Of a stretch of DNA of 64,000 nucleotides, positions 6,740-15,672 are shown piece by piece (position 1 is the stretch's first letter; each line of letters begins with the position of its first letter). The position numbers were made by a program, and so were the translations under genes. The stretch covers positions 1,113,537-1,177,536 of the forward strand of contig NZ_HG964450.1 in assembly GCF_000612725.1 (NCBI RefSeq). The letters are read 5' to 3'. The notes beneath the pieces were generated by a model. The model was given only the letters and a program-made list of their open reading frames with translations. It did not search any database and was not told where the DNA came from. Origin of the DNA: Mycolicibacterium austroafricanum. Its GTDB lineage: Bacteria > Actinomycetota > Actinomycetes > Mycobacteriales > Mycobacteriaceae.

Positions 6740-9646
6740 ATGTTGCGCGTGAGCAGCAACCTGCGCAGGTTCCGCTGGGCGGTTTTCGCGGTCTGGCTCC
6801 TGCTCCTGGTGCCCTCGATCTATCTGGCCCTGAACCAGTCCAGCCACCTGACCGGCGGCGGCTTCGAGGTCGAAGGTTCACAGTCGCTCTACGTTCAGCG
6901 CCAACTCGAGGCGCAGTTCCCCGACCAGGGCGCCTCCCCGCTCGCCCTGGTCGCCGCGCCGCGCTCGGATGCGTCGTACGACGACATGACCGCCGCCGTC
7001 ACCCACCTCGAGCGTCTGGCCGCCGAGGTGCCCAGCGTCACCGTCGTTCCCACCCCGCAACAGCCCCCGCCGCGGCCCGACCGCCCGTATGTCATCACGC
7101 TGCAGCTCGACTTCGAGAACACCGGTGCCGTCGACGTCGCCAAGCAGCTGCGCGAGAAGATCGGTGTCGACGGCGAAGAACCCGGCGAGATGGAGAACGG
7201 CAAGGTCCGGCTCTACGTCATCGGGCAGGGCGCCCTCGGTGCGGCCGCCACCCTGGCCACCAAGCACGACATCGCGCAGGCCGAGAAGTGGAACTTCCCG
7301 ATCGTGCTGGTCATCCTGCTCGCCGTGTTCGGCTCGCTGGCCGCCGCCGCGATGCCGCTGCTGCTGGGGGTCTGCACCGTCGTGGTGACGATGGGGCTGG
7401 TCTTCCTGCTGTCGATGTACACGACGATGTCGGTGTTCGTCACCTCGACGGTGTCGATGTTCGGCATCGCGGTGGCGATCGACTATTCGCTGTTCATCCT
7501 CATGCGGTTCCGCGAGGAACTGCGCGCAGGCCGCGAACCCGAGGACGCCGCCGACGCCGCGATGGCGACGTCCGGGCTCGCGGTGCTGCTGTCCGGCCTG
7601 ACGGTGATCGCATCGGTCACCGGCATCTACCTGATCAACACCCCCGTGCTGCAGTCGATGGCCACCGGCGCGATCCTGGCCGTCGCCGTCGCGGTGCTGA
7701 CGTCGACGACGCTCACGCCCGCGGTGCTGGCCACCTTCGGCCGCAGGGCGGCGAAACGCTCGTCGTATCTGCACTGGGGCCGCGGTGTGGAGGCGACACA
7801 GTCGAAATTCTGGAGCCGCTGGACCGGCTGGGTGATGCGCAGGCCCTGGGTGTCCGCGACGGCCGCGGCAGCCGTGCTGCTGGCGTTCGCCGCGCCCGCG
7901 TTCTCGATGATGCTCGGCAACAGCATGCAACGGCAGTTCGACCCGACCCACGAGATCCGCGGTGGGGTCAACGCTGCCGCCGAGGCGCTCGGCCCCGGTG
8001 CACTCGGCCCGATCCGTGTGCTCGTCACCTTCCCGGAGGACGACGGCGCCGAGGCCGCGGCGCCGCTGCTCGAATCGATGCGCCAGAAGATGGGCCAGGC
8101 GCCCAACATCGTTTCGGTGTCGCCTCCGGTCTTCGGTAGCGACGGGCGCAGCGCGCTGCTGTCGGCGGTGCTGTCGGTCGACCCCGAGGACATGGGGGCC
8201 CGTGACACCGTCGACTGGATGCGCGAGCAGTTGCCGCCGGTGGCCGGGGCCGCCGCCCGCGTCGACGTGGGTGGCCCGACCGCGCTGATCAAGGACTTCG
8301 ACGACCGGGTCAGCCAGACCCAGCCGTTGGTGTTCGTGTTCGTCGCGCTGATCGCCTTCGTGATGCTGCTGGTCTCGATCAGGTCGGTGTTCCTGGCGTT
8401 CAAGGGCGTGCTGATGACCGTGCTGTCGGTCGCCGCGGCCTACGGTTCGCTGGTCGTGGTGTTCCAGTGGGGCTGGCTCTCCGATCTGGGCTTCAAGCAG
8501 ATCTCGTCGCTGGACAGCACGATCCCGCCGCTGGTGCTGGCGCTGACGTTCGGGCTGTCGATGGACTACGAGATCTTTCTGCTCACCCGGATCCGGGAAC
8601 GCTTCCTGCAGACCGGCAACACCCGCGACGCCGTCGCCTACGGGGTGTCGACCAGTGCCCGCACCATCACCAGCGCGGCGCTGATCATGATCGCGGTGTT
8701 CATCGGCTTCGCCTTCGCCGGTATGCCGCTGGTCGCCCAGCTCGGTGTCGCGTGTGCGGTGGCCATCGCCGTGGACGCCACGATCGTGCGGCTGGTGCTG
8801 GTGCCCGCGCTGATGGCGATGTTCGACGAATGGAACTGGTGGCTGCCCCGCTGGCTGGACCGCATCCTCCCGTCCGTGGACTTCGAGAAGCCGCTGCCCA
8901 AGGCCGACATCGGCGACCTCGTCATCATCCCCGACGACATCTCGGCGCTCGCGCCGTCCGGCTCGGATCTGCGGACCGTGGTGAAGTCCGCGGCCAAGCT
9001 GAAAACTCTTGCGCCACAAGCGATCACAGTTGCCGATCCGCTCGCGTTCAGTGGCTGCCTACCGTGCGGCAAGATCAGCGGGACCCGTGTCGGCCGCGAC
9101 GAGCGGATCACCGCGGCCGTCACCAACCGGGCCCACGGTAAAACCGTCGCGGTCAAACTGCCCAAGCACCCGGTGACGATGTGGCGCGGCAGGCTCGACG
9201 TGGCTCTCGACGCGCTGGCCGTCGAGCAGAACGCCGGCAACGGTGAGCCCCGGATCGAGCGCATCAGCCCGATGGAGACCACGAACGTGCTGCTGCCCAC
9301 CGGCGACCGGTTGCAGATCCCGACCGGCGCCGAGACGCTGCGGCTCAAGGGCTTCCTGATCATGTCGCGCAACACCGCACGCGACTACCGCGACTTCACC
9401 GAACTGGTCGACTCGATGGACGTCGACACCGCGGCGGACGTGCTCGCCGGCATGGACCGGTATTACGCTGGGCAACCGGCACGCACGCACTGGGTGGCCA
9501 CCCAGCTGGTGCGGCGTCTGGCCGAGCCCCTGCCCTCGGACGGCCCGGACATCGCGGCGGCCGGCGCCGACGAGGAGACGGAGTGGGCCAGGGTCAGGCA
9601 GCGCTGCCTGTCGGTGGCCGTGGCGATGCTGGAGGAGACGAGGTGA
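6740..9646 (+). CDS. mmpL11: MmpL11 RND-family lipid/haem transporter
   Basis: A 968-residue RND transporter. One TM near residue 15 is followed by a periplasmic porter domain, a block of TMs (about 185-370), a second periplasmic domain (about 400-560), TMs around 560-740, and a cytosolic C-terminal domain of about 230 residues. Family motifs with the proton-relay Asp-Tyr pairs are visible in both halves (AVAIDYSLFILMRF and GLSMDYEIFLLTRI). Length and C-terminus match MmpL11 (966 residues in M. tuberculosis), which exports monomeromycolyl diacylglycerol and mycolate wax esters and is linked to haem uptake. I chose the ATG at 6740 because MLRVSSNLRRFRW matches the family N-terminus; an upstream reading adds 37 atypical residues. 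The next gene overlaps its stop codon. Confidence 0.93.
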   Translation: MLRVSSNLRRFRWAVFAVWLLLLVPSIYLALNQSSHLTGGGFEVEGSQSLYVQRQLEAQFPDQGASPLALVAAPRSDASYDDMTAAVTHLERLAAEVPSVTVVPTPQQPPPRPDRPYVITLQLDFENTGAVDVAKQLREKIGVDGEEPGEMENGKVRLYVIGQGALGAAATLATKHDIAQAEKWNFPIVLVILLAVFGSLAAAAMPLLLGVCTVVVTMGLVFLLSMYTTMSVFVTSTVSMFGIAVAIDYSLFILMRFREELRAGREPEDAADAAMATSGLAVLLSGLTVIASVTGIYLINTPVLQSMATGAILAVAVAVLTSTTLTPAVLATFGRRAAKRSSYLHWGRGVEATQSKFWSRWTGWVMRRPWVSATAAAAVLLAFAAPAFSMMLGNSMQRQFDPTHEIRGGVNAAAEALGPGALGPIRVLVTFPEDDGAEAAAPLLESMRQKMGQAPNIVSVSPPVFGSDGRSALLSAVLSVDPEDMGARDTVDWMREQLPPVAGAAARVDVGGPTALIKDFDDRVSQTQPLVFVFVALIAFVMLLVSIRSVFLAFKGVLMTVLSVAAAYGSLVVVFQWGWLSDLGFKQISSLDSTIPPLVLALTFGLSMDYEIFLLTRIRERFLQTGNTRDAVAYGVSTSARTITSAALIMIAVFIGFAFAGMPLVAQLGVACAVAIAVDATIVRLVLVPALMAMFDEWNWWLPRWLDRILPSVDFEKPLPKADIGDLVIIPDDISALAPSGSDLRTVVKSAAKLKTLAPQAITVADPLAFSGCLPCGKISGTRVGRDERITAAVTNRAHGKTVAVKLPKHPVTMWRGRLDVALDALAVEQNAGNGEPRIERISPMETTNVLLPTGDRLQIPTGAETLRLKGFLIMSRNTARDYRDFTELVDSMDVDTAADVLAGMDRYYAGQPARTHWVATQLVRRLAEPLPSDGPDIAAAGADEETEWARVRQRCLSVAVAMLEETR

Positions 9647-10140
9647 TGGTGGCGCCTGAGATGTCGGGGAAGGTACGGGGTGAGGACCGCCGTGTCACCC
9701 CACCCGCCGACGACCGGCCGGTTGAGTTCTGGCCGACCGCCGCGATCCGCGCGGCGCTGGAGAACGACGACCTGGCGGTGTGGCAGCGCATCGTCGTGGC
9801 GATCAAACGCGATCCGTTCGGCAGAACCGCGCGTCAGGTCGAAGAGGTGCTGGAGACCGCGCGGCCGTACGGGGTGTCCCGGGCGATGTCGGAGGTGCTG
9901 ACCCGCACCCGCGAACACCTCGAGGCCAACGAGTGCGCCGAGGTGGCCCGCCATGTGCACCTGCTTCTGGAACGTTCGGGCCTCGGCGAGCACGAGTTCG
10001 CCTCCCGCATCGGCGTTCCCGCCGACGACTTCGCCGCCTACCTGCGGGGCAGCGTCAGCCCGCCCGCCTCACTGATGATCAGGATGGGCCGACTGTCGGA
10101 CCGGTTCGCCAAGATGCGGGCCCAGCGCTCCCGCGACTGA
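9646..10140 (+). CDS. Rv0201c-like conserved mycobacterial protein with HTH-like C-terminus
   Basis: A soluble 164-residue protein conserved next to mmpL11 in mycobacteria. No signal peptide or membrane segment is seen. The C-terminal half (LLERSGLGEHEFASRIGVP followed by YLRGSVSPPASLMIRMGRL) looks like an XRE/Cro-type helix-turn-helix, so DNA binding is possible. The ATG at 9646 overlaps the mmpL11 TGA in an ATGA-like arrangement, and GGAGGAGACG just upstream is a good ribosome-binding site; a GTG one codon earlier is the alternative. Translational coupling suggests it works with or regulates MmpL11. That role is inferred from context only. Confidence 0.75.
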   Translation: MVAPEMSGKVRGEDRRVTPPADDRPVEFWPTAAIRAALENDDLAVWQRIVVAIKRDPFGRTARQVEEVLETARPYGVSRAMSEVLTRTREHLEANECAEVARHVHLLLERSGLGEHEFASRIGVPADDFAAYLRGSVSPPASLMIRMGRLSDRFAKMRAQRSRD

Positions 10141-10170
10141 CCCTTCCACCTGCCGTTCCGCGGATCCTCC

Positions 10171-10860
10171 TCAGCGGGAGTGGATCGGCGCGACGTCCTC
10201 GACTATCCAGCGGCCGTCGGTCTTGGACAACGCCACCCGCAGCGCCAGCACAGCGGTGTCGGGCCGCTGCCCGGGTGTGCTCTGGGTGCCCCGCAGGATC
10301 ACTGCCACACTCGCCGCGTCGGGGCCGATCGCCTCGATCCCCGCAGACACCGTGCTGGCCTGGGCTGAGACGTTCCTCCCGCCCAGATCCTCTGCCACCG
10401 CGGCGAATTCGTTCTTGAAACGCTCGGCACTGGCCGCGGACATCATGCCGGCCGCACGGTCGATCGACGCGGTCGGGTTCTGCGGCGTGAACGTCGCCGA
10501 GGCCTCCGCGACGCTGCTGGCGATACCTGCCACCTCGGCGCTGTCGTCGCGCAGCGCCCGGTCGGGCAGAGTCCACTGGGTGTAGCCGACCACCGCCGCG
10601 GCGACCAGCGCGGCCGTCGTCGCGCCGACCACGGCCAACCGCAGCCCGGGACCGTCGTCGTCGGTGCCCACCGTGACGGCGTCACGCCGGGCCAGCACGA
10701 AGTTGGCGACCACCCCTTCGACCACCAGCACGCAGAGCACCGAGCACACCGACACCCACCACAGCGGCCAGCCCAGCGCGACGCCGATGTACAGCAGCGC
10801 CGCCACCGCAGCGAGCGGGGCCAGCACGTCGAAGGCCAGGACGCGTAACCGGTTCCTCAT
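10171..10860 (-). CDS. omamB: OmamB, orphaned Mce-associated membrane protein (Rv0200-like)
   Basis: A 229-residue membrane protein with two hydrophobic hairpin segments near residues 10-28 and 33-52 and a third TM near 70-92. The remaining 130 or so residues form an extracytoplasmic domain of the Mce-associated type (ending in GRWIVEDVAPIHSR, an NTF2-like/VirB8-like fold). M. tuberculosis Rv0200 has the same length and place. Its start codon overlaps the stop of omamA (ATGA), so the two are translationally coupled. The family is thought to assist Mce lipid importers. Choosing the ATG at 10860 removes 23 upstream residues that overlap omamA. Confidence 0.82.
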   Translation of the reverse strand: MRNRLRVLAFDVLAPLAAVAALLYIGVALGWPLWWVSVCSVLCVLVVEGVVANFVLARRDAVTVGTDDDGPGLRLAVVGATTAALVAAAVVGYTQWTLPDRALRDDSAEVAGIASSVAEASATFTPQNPTASIDRAAGMMSAASAERFKNEFAAVAEDLGGRNVSAQASTVSAGIEAIGPDAASVAVILRGTQSTPGQRPDTAVLALRVALSKTDGRWIVEDVAPIHSR

Positions 10861-11453
10861 CGGATCGGCTCCAGCCGGGAGACGGCGAGTTTGCCGTCGA
10901 CATCGGTGACGTCGAGCCGCAACGTCCACCGCACGGTCTGGGGCTTGTCGGTGCCCGCGTTCTCGGACAGCGACGTCGCCACCACCATCACGGTGTCGGT
11001 GCGCGCGGCGAAACCCTCAATTCCCTCCTCCTGCGGCGGGCTGTCGGGTTCGGCGTGGTGGATCGTCTCGATCGCCACCGAATCGATCTGCCCGGTGGTG
11101 CGTGACCGCAGCGTCTGCACCAACTTGCGGTAGGGCTCGACGGCGGTCTCGAAGTCGGCGTTGAGCTGGCCGACGGTGCCCTCGTGCAGCGTGGCCATGT
11201 CGGCGTCGACGGTGTCGGAGTTCATGTTGATGAGCACGCCGGTCCAGTCGGCCGCGGCCTGCAGCACCTGGGTGCGGTATCTGAGTTCGTCCGTGTCGTC
11301 GCGGTGGCCGCTCCAGACCCCGAGCGCCAGCACCGCCGCGGCGACCGCCACCACGCCGAGCACCGCCGAGGCGATGCCGTACGCGCTGAACACGCCGTCA
11401 CCGTGGAGTTCAGGACGGGGCTCCGGATCGGAAAGCTGCTCGTCATCGGGCAT
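10857..11453 (-). CDS. omamA: OmamA, orphaned Mce-associated membrane protein (Rv0199-like)
   Basis: A 198-residue bitopic membrane protein. It has a short cytosolic N-terminus, one TM near residues 26-47 (SAVLGVVAVAAAVLALGVW), then an extracytoplasmic domain with the Mce-associated pattern and C-terminal WTLRLDVTDVDGKLAVSRLEPI. The orthologue Rv0199 stabilises Mce1 and Mce4 transporter proteins and is required for Mce-dependent lipid import in mycobacteria. Here it is the first gene of a two-gene operon with omamB, divergent from zmp1 across 40 bases. The mce1 operon it may serve is on the same strand about 32 kb away. Confidence 0.85.
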   Translation of the reverse strand: MPDDEQLSDPEPRPELHGDGVFSAYGIASAVLGVVAVAAAVLALGVWSGHRDDTDELRYRTQVLQAAADWTGVLINMNSDTVDADMATLHEGTVGQLNADFETAVEPYRKLVQTLRSRTTGQIDSVAIETIHHAEPDSPPQEEGIEGFAARTDTVMVVATSLSENAGTDKPQTVRWTLRLDVTDVDGKLAVSRLEPIR

Positions 11454-11493
11454 GCGCGTGAGGGTACCGGTACGTTTCTGGAAGGATGTCGGG

Positions 11494-13542
11494 GTGACGG
11501 TAGAAGCACCTCGGAACCTGAAATCCGGAATCGACCTGCGCCACGTCGATACCGATGCCCGCCCCCAGGACGATCTGTTCGGTCACGTGAACGGCCGCTG
11601 GCTCGCCGAGTACCAGATCCCGGCCGACCGGGCCACCGACGGCGCCTTCCGCACGCTGCACGACCGCGCCGAGGAGCAGATCCGCGATCTGATCACCGAG
11701 GTGGCAGGATCCGGCGCCGCACACGGCACCGACGAGCAACGCAGCTCAGGCTCGATCGACGCGTCCCGCATCCCAACCTCGATCGACGCGACCCGCATCG
11801 GGGACCTCTACGCGAGCTTCATGGACGAGGACACCGTGCGGGCGCGCGGGCTCACGCCCCTGCGCGACGAGCTGGCCGCCGTCGACGCGGCCGACACCCC
11901 TGAGGCGCTGGCGCAGGTGCTGGGCGCGCTGCAGCGCGTCGGCGTGGGCGGCGGCACCGGCCTGTACGTCGACACCGACTCCAAGAACTCCAGCCGCTAT
12001 CTGCTGCATCTGAGCCAGTCCGGGATCGGGCTGCCCGACGAGTCCTATTTCCGTGACGAACAGCACGCCGAGATCCTGGCCGCCTACCCCGGCCACATCG
12101 CGGCGATGTTCGGTCTGGTCTACGACGGCGAACCCGCCGACCACGCGGCGACCGCGGACCGGATCGTGGCGCTGGAGGCCAGGATCGCCGCGGCGCATTG
12201 GGATGTGGTGAAGCGCCGCGACGCCGACCTCACCTACAACCTGCGGACCTTCGCCGAGGTGACCGACCAGGCGCCCGGCTTCGACTGGCCCGGCTGGCTG
12301 ACCGGACTGGGCGCGACGGCCGAGCAGGCCGCCGAGGTGGTGGTGCGTCAGCCGGACTTCCTGACCGCGTTCGCCGGGCTGTGGGCGGGCGAGAGCCTGG
12401 AGGACTGGAAGAACTGGTTGCGCTGGCGGGTGATCCACGCCAGGGCGTTCCTGCTGACCGACGAGCTGATCGCCGCGGATTTCTCCTTCTACGGGCGCAG
12501 GCTGTCGGGCACCGAGGAGATCCGCGAACGCTGGAAGCGCGGCGTGTCGGTGGTGGAGAGCCTGATGGGCGAGGCGCTGGGCCGGCTGTACGTGGAGCGG
12601 CATTTCCCTCCGCACGCCAAGTCGCGGATGGACGAGCTGGTCGACAATCTGCGCGAGGCCTACCGGGTCAGCATCAACTCGCTGGACTGGATGACCCCGC
12701 AGACCCGGGAGAAGGCGCTGGTCAAGCTCGACAAGTTCACCCCGAAGATCGGCTACCCGAACAAGTGGCGCGACTACTCGGCGCTGGTGATCGCGCGTGA
12801 CGACCTGTACGGCAACTACCAGCGCGGGTACGCGCTGGAATACGACCGCGACCTGGCCAAGCTTGGCGGTCCGGTCGACCGGGACGAGTGGTTCATGACG
12901 CCGCAGACCGTCAACGCCTACTACAACCCGGGCATGAACGAGATCGTGTTCCCGGCCGCGATCCTGCAGCCGCCGTTCTTCGACGCCGACGCCGACGACG
13001 CCGCCAACTACGGCGGTATCGGGGCGGTCATCGGCCACGAGATCGGGCACGGCTTCGACGACCAGGGCGCCAAGTACGACGGCGACGGCAACCTGGTGAA
13101 CTGGTGGACCGACCAGGACCGGGACGAATTCGGTGTGCGGACAAAGGCTCTGATCGAACAGTACGAGGAGTTGGTTCCGCGCGGCCTGGAGCCGTCGCAT
13201 CACGTGAACGGGGCGTTCACCGTCGGCGAGAACATCGGCGACCTCGGCGGCCTGTCCATCGCGCTGCTGGCCTACCGGCTCTCACTGAAGGGCGAGCCGG
13301 CGCCGGTGATCGACGGATTGACGGGCGAGCAGCGCGTGTTCTTCGGCTGGGCCCAGGTGTGGCGCACCAAATCCCGTGAGGCCGAAGCCATCCGGCGTTT
13401 GGCGGTCGATCCGCACTCGCCTCCGGAGTTCCGCTGCAACGCGGTGGTCCGCAACATGGACGCGTTCTACGACGCCTTCGAGGTCGACGCCGACGACGAA
13501 CTGTACCTGGAACCGCAACGGCGCGTGCATATCTGGAACTGA
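11494..13542 (+). CDS. zmp1: Zmp1, M13 (neprilysin-like) zinc metallopeptidase
   Basis: A 682-residue M13 metallopeptidase. The zinc site is HEIGH with His515 and His519, catalytic Glu516, and third ligand Glu579 in GENIGD with Asp583 behind it. Substrate-binding NAYYNPGMNEIVFPA precedes the site. In M. tuberculosis Zmp1 influences phagosome maturation and inflammasome activation. The GTG at 11494 gives a family-like N-terminus; a longer reading would run antisense through omamA. At 19 residues longer than the 663-residue M. tuberculosis protein, it carries a small N-terminal insertion with a repeated 9-residue unit (SIDASRIPT/SIDATRIGD). It is convergent with the DUF393 gene, 7 bases away. 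Confidence 0.92.
   Translation: MTVEAPRNLKSGIDLRHVDTDARPQDDLFGHVNGRWLAEYQIPADRATDGAFRTLHDRAEEQIRDLITEVAGSGAAHGTDEQRSSGSIDASRIPTSIDATRIGDLYASFMDEDTVRARGLTPLRDELAAVDAADTPEALAQVLGALQRVGVGGGTGLYVDTDSKNSSRYLLHLSQSGIGLPDESYFRDEQHAEILAAYPGHIAAMFGLVYDGEPADHAATADRIVALEARIAAAHWDVVKRRDADLTYNLRTFAEVTDQAPGFDWPGWLTGLGATAEQAAEVVVRQPDFLTAFAGLWAGESLEDWKNWLRWRVIHARAFLLTDELIAADFSFYGRRLSGTEEIRERWKRGVSVVESLMGEALGRLYVERHFPPHAKSRMDELVDNLREAYRVSINSLDWMTPQTREKALVKLDKFTPKIGYPNKWRDYSALVIARDDLYGNYQRGYALEYDRDLAKLGGPVDRDEWFMTPQTVNAYYNPGMNEIVFPAAILQPPFFDADADDAANYGGIGAVIGHEIGHGFDDQGAKYDGDGNLVNWWTDQDRDEFGVRTKALIEQYEELVPRGLEPSHHVNGAFTVGENIGDLGGLSIALLAYRLSLKGEPAPVIDGLTGEQRVFFGWAQVWRTKSREAEAIRRLAVDPHSPPEFRCNAVVRNMDAFYDAFEVDADDELYLEPQRRVHIWN
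11751..11799 (+). repeat. In-frame duplication within zmp1
   Basis: Two 22-base copies (11751-11772 and 11778-11799) differ at one base and are spaced by 27 bases, exactly nine codons. They encode SIDASRIPT followed by SIDATRIGD. The first copy follows a Gly/Ser-rich stretch, so this is probably a lineage-specific expansion in a surface loop. Confidence 0.7.
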
Positions 13543-13549
13543 CCGCCGG

Positions 13550-13978
13550 TCAGTCCAGGAACCGGGCCCGGACGTCGGGGGCCGGGATCGGGCAGGTGTC
13601 GTGGGTGCCGAAGATGCGGTAGCGGATCCGGGCGAACCCGTCGTAGAGCCGGTCCCGCAGGCGCGCCGGGACGACACCTGCGACCAGCAGTGCCCGCCAC
13701 GGCCCGCCCAGGTACTCGGCCACCCGCAACGCCGCCGCGGACTTGACCGTCACACGTTCGTCGGGCCCGCCCGGGTTGTCGACGAACACCATCGAGTCGA
13801 CGCCGTCCAGGGCCGGGTTCCGGACGATCACGCCTTCGGCGAAGCCGCTCTCGAGCGCCGCAAAGCGCAGAGTTCCGCGCCGGTCCAGCCGCAGAATCGT
13901 CTGCACCGCGCTGTTGCAGACACCGCAGACGCCGTCGTACAGCAGTACCGGTGCCGGCCGATGCGTGACCTCTGACAT
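13550..13978 (-). CDS. DUF393 thiol-disulfide oxidoreductase-like protein (DCC family)
   Basis: A 142-residue soluble protein opening with LLYDGVCGVCN, the D-x-x-C-x-x-C signature of the DCC/DUF393 family. The family has a thioredoxin-like fold and a presumed redox function. Other family features are RLDRRGTLRFAALES after the motif and a C-terminal basic segment with YRIFGTHDTCPIPAPDVRARFL. The substrate is unknown. No operon partner is evident: the next minus-strand gene upstream ends-to-starts far enough away that it is probably monocistronic. Confidence 0.82.
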   Translation of the reverse strand: MSEVTHRPAPVLLYDGVCGVCNSAVQTILRLDRRGTLRFAALESGFAEGVIVRNPALDGVDSMVFVDNPGGPDERVTVKSAAALRVAEYLGGPWRALLVAGVVPARLRDRLYDGFARIRYRIFGTHDTCPIPAPDVRARFLD

Positions 13979-14047
13979 GGCACACCTCCTGTCGTCGTCA
14001 TGTGGGTTCCCCGATGGCGGCCAAAGATGCCGGGTGTGAGCGAAAGC

Positions 14048-14458
14048 TCAGCGGGTGAACGGTTTCAGTGCCAACAGGTAGCCGGCGAGCAGAGCCGGCG
14101 GAGCCGCAAGCGGCAGCCACGGCACGTGCACGGGCAGCGCCAGCACGACGGCAGCGGCAGCGGCGAACCCGACGGCGAAGAACGCGGTCGGGGCAGTCGG
14201 GCTCGTGTGCCGCAGAACCAGATAGACGGCCGCGGCCAGTCCGGCGAGCACGGTGTGCATCGGCGCGGCGTCGGCCAGCACGGTTGTCAGCACCGCAAGC
14301 AGCACCGCCACCGTCGCCGCCGGACGCCACCACACCGAGACGACCACCGCCGTCAGCGCGGCCGCGGCCGCCGCGACGCCGTATCCGTGCACCCGGTAGG
14401 CCGCGGCGACGACCATGATCAGCCCGAACGCCAACGCCGGCAACAGTTTCGCGGTCAT
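14048..14458 (-). CDS. Small polytopic membrane protein, last gene of the moxR3 operon (Rv3162c-like)
   Basis: A 136-residue, highly hydrophobic protein with four to five predicted membrane helices separated by short loops (VHGYGVA, RHTSPTAPT). I recognise no family beyond its position: in M. tuberculosis a small membrane protein follows the DUF58 gene of the moxR3 cluster. Its ATG overlaps the stop of the DUF58 gene (ATGA), indicating translational coupling. The start was set there because a longer reading lies entirely antiframe within the DUF58 gene. Confidence 0.7.
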   Translation of the reverse strand: MTAKLLPALAFGLIMVVAAAYRVHGYGVAAAAAALTAVVVSVWWRPAATVAVLLAVLTTVLADAAPMHTVLAGLAAAVYLVLRHTSPTAPTAFFAVGFAAAAAVVLALPVHVPWLPLAAPPALLAGYLLALKPFTR

Positions 14459-15672
14459 CGGCGCGCCCGGTGCACCGGAACCAGCGCCATCGCCTGATCC
14501 AGCGTGACGGCCGCCGGCCAGCCCACGACGTCGACGCCGACAGTCGCCATGTCGCGGTACATGAACGAGCGCTGCATCGACCACATCCGGTGCACCAGCG
14601 GGTCGTGGTCCCCTTCGAGCGGGCTGCCGTCGAGGACGTCGACGGCGACCACCGGATGACCCCGCTTACGCAGATCGATGAGCGCCAACGCGAATTCGGT
14701 GTCAAGCATGGTGGAGAACGCGATGACGATGGCGCGCGTCGGGACGGCGGGGCGCGGCGCCAGGGTGCCCGTGGCGTTCTGGAAGGTGTCGGAGGCGCCC
14801 AGCATCGTGTCGAGTACGCGGTAGAACTGCCGCTGCCCGATGTCAGCTCCCAGCCAGCGGACGTTGCGGCTGCCGAGCGCGACCAGTCCCGCCCGGTCGC
14901 CGTACCGCAGCGCGCTCTGAACCACCTGTGCTGCGCCACGAGCGATCCGTTCGGTGGCCGCGGTGGCCGGCCCCGGCGGTTGCGGGTAGGTGTCGACGAG
15001 GGCCACCACGTCGGCGGCCCGGTCGGTCAGCCGCTCGGTCACGTGCAGCGTGCCGCGGCGGGCACTGACGGGCCAGTTGACGGTGCGCAGCTGGTCGCCC
15101 GGCACATACGGCCGGATGTCGGCGAACTCGACGCCGGGACCGACGTGCCGGGTGAGATGCGTGCCCAGCCGGTCGAGCAGGTCGGTGCGCGGGATCGCGG
15201 TGGATTGCGGTGGTGCGACCGGGAACACGCAGACCTCCGCGGCGTCGGCCGTGCCGGTCCCCTCGACCAGCCCGCCCCGGCCGTCCACCCGCACGGTGGC
15301 CAGGATCGGATAGCGGCCCCACCGGGACGCGCGGACCGACAGCGTCGGCAGTGACATCGGCCCGACGAGTTCCATCCCCGCCACCACCGAGCAGTCCAGG
15401 GTCACCGCGCTACCGTCCTCCGCGCCCGCCGACACGGTCACCGCCACGCTCTCGCCCTCGAAGCAGCGCTGGAAGACCGGCTCTGCCTGCACGGTGACGG
15501 TCGGTTCCCCCCGCTGCCAGCCGATCGAACACAACACGCCGAGCAGTGGCGCGGCGAACGCCGCGAGCTCCCACCGCCCGGCCAGCAGTGCCGCCACGAT
15601 CGCCGCCGCGGCACACGTGGCGATCGACCGGGTCAACGGGGATGCGCGCCAAATCAATTCGACGGTCGTCAC
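14455..15672 (-). CDS. DUF58 (von Willebrand-like) protein of the moxR3 operon (Rv3163c-like)
   Basis: A 405-residue protein. Two hydrophobic helices near residues 14-50 are followed by a beta-rich region. The DUF58 core spans about residues 190-275, with the hallmark GVEFADIRPYVPGDQLRTVNW and ARRGTLHV. A vWA-like C-terminal half has VVALVDTYP as a MIDAS-like strand. DUF58 proteins accompany MoxR ATPases and are thought to act in complex assembly or metal insertion. The GTG start overlaps the moxR stop (GTGA). Five tightly overlapping genes make this a single operon. Confidence 0.87.
   Translation of the reverse strand: MTTVELIWRASPLTRSIATCAAAAIVAALLAGRWELAAFAAPLLGVLCSIGWQRGEPTVTVQAEPVFQRCFEGESVAVTVSAGAEDGSAVTLDCSVVAGMELVGPMSLPTLSVRASRWGRYPILATVRVDGRGGLVEGTGTADAAEVCVFPVAPPQSTAIPRTDLLDRLGTHLTRHVGPGVEFADIRPYVPGDQLRTVNWPVSARRGTLHVTERLTDRAADVVALVDTYPQPPGPATAATERIARGAAQVVQSALRYGDRAGLVALGSRNVRWLGADIGQRQFYRVLDTMLGASDTFQNATGTLAPRPAVPTRAIVIAFSTMLDTEFALALIDLRKRGHPVVAVDVLDGSPLEGDHDPLVHRMWSMQRSFMYRDMATVGVDVVGWPAAVTLDQAMALVPVHRARR

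Noticed and set aside
6878..9019. 713-codon minus-strand frame opposite mmpL11
   Set aside because: The composition is His/Arg/Gln-rich with no motifs, and it exactly mirrors the codon bias of mmpL11 on the other strand.
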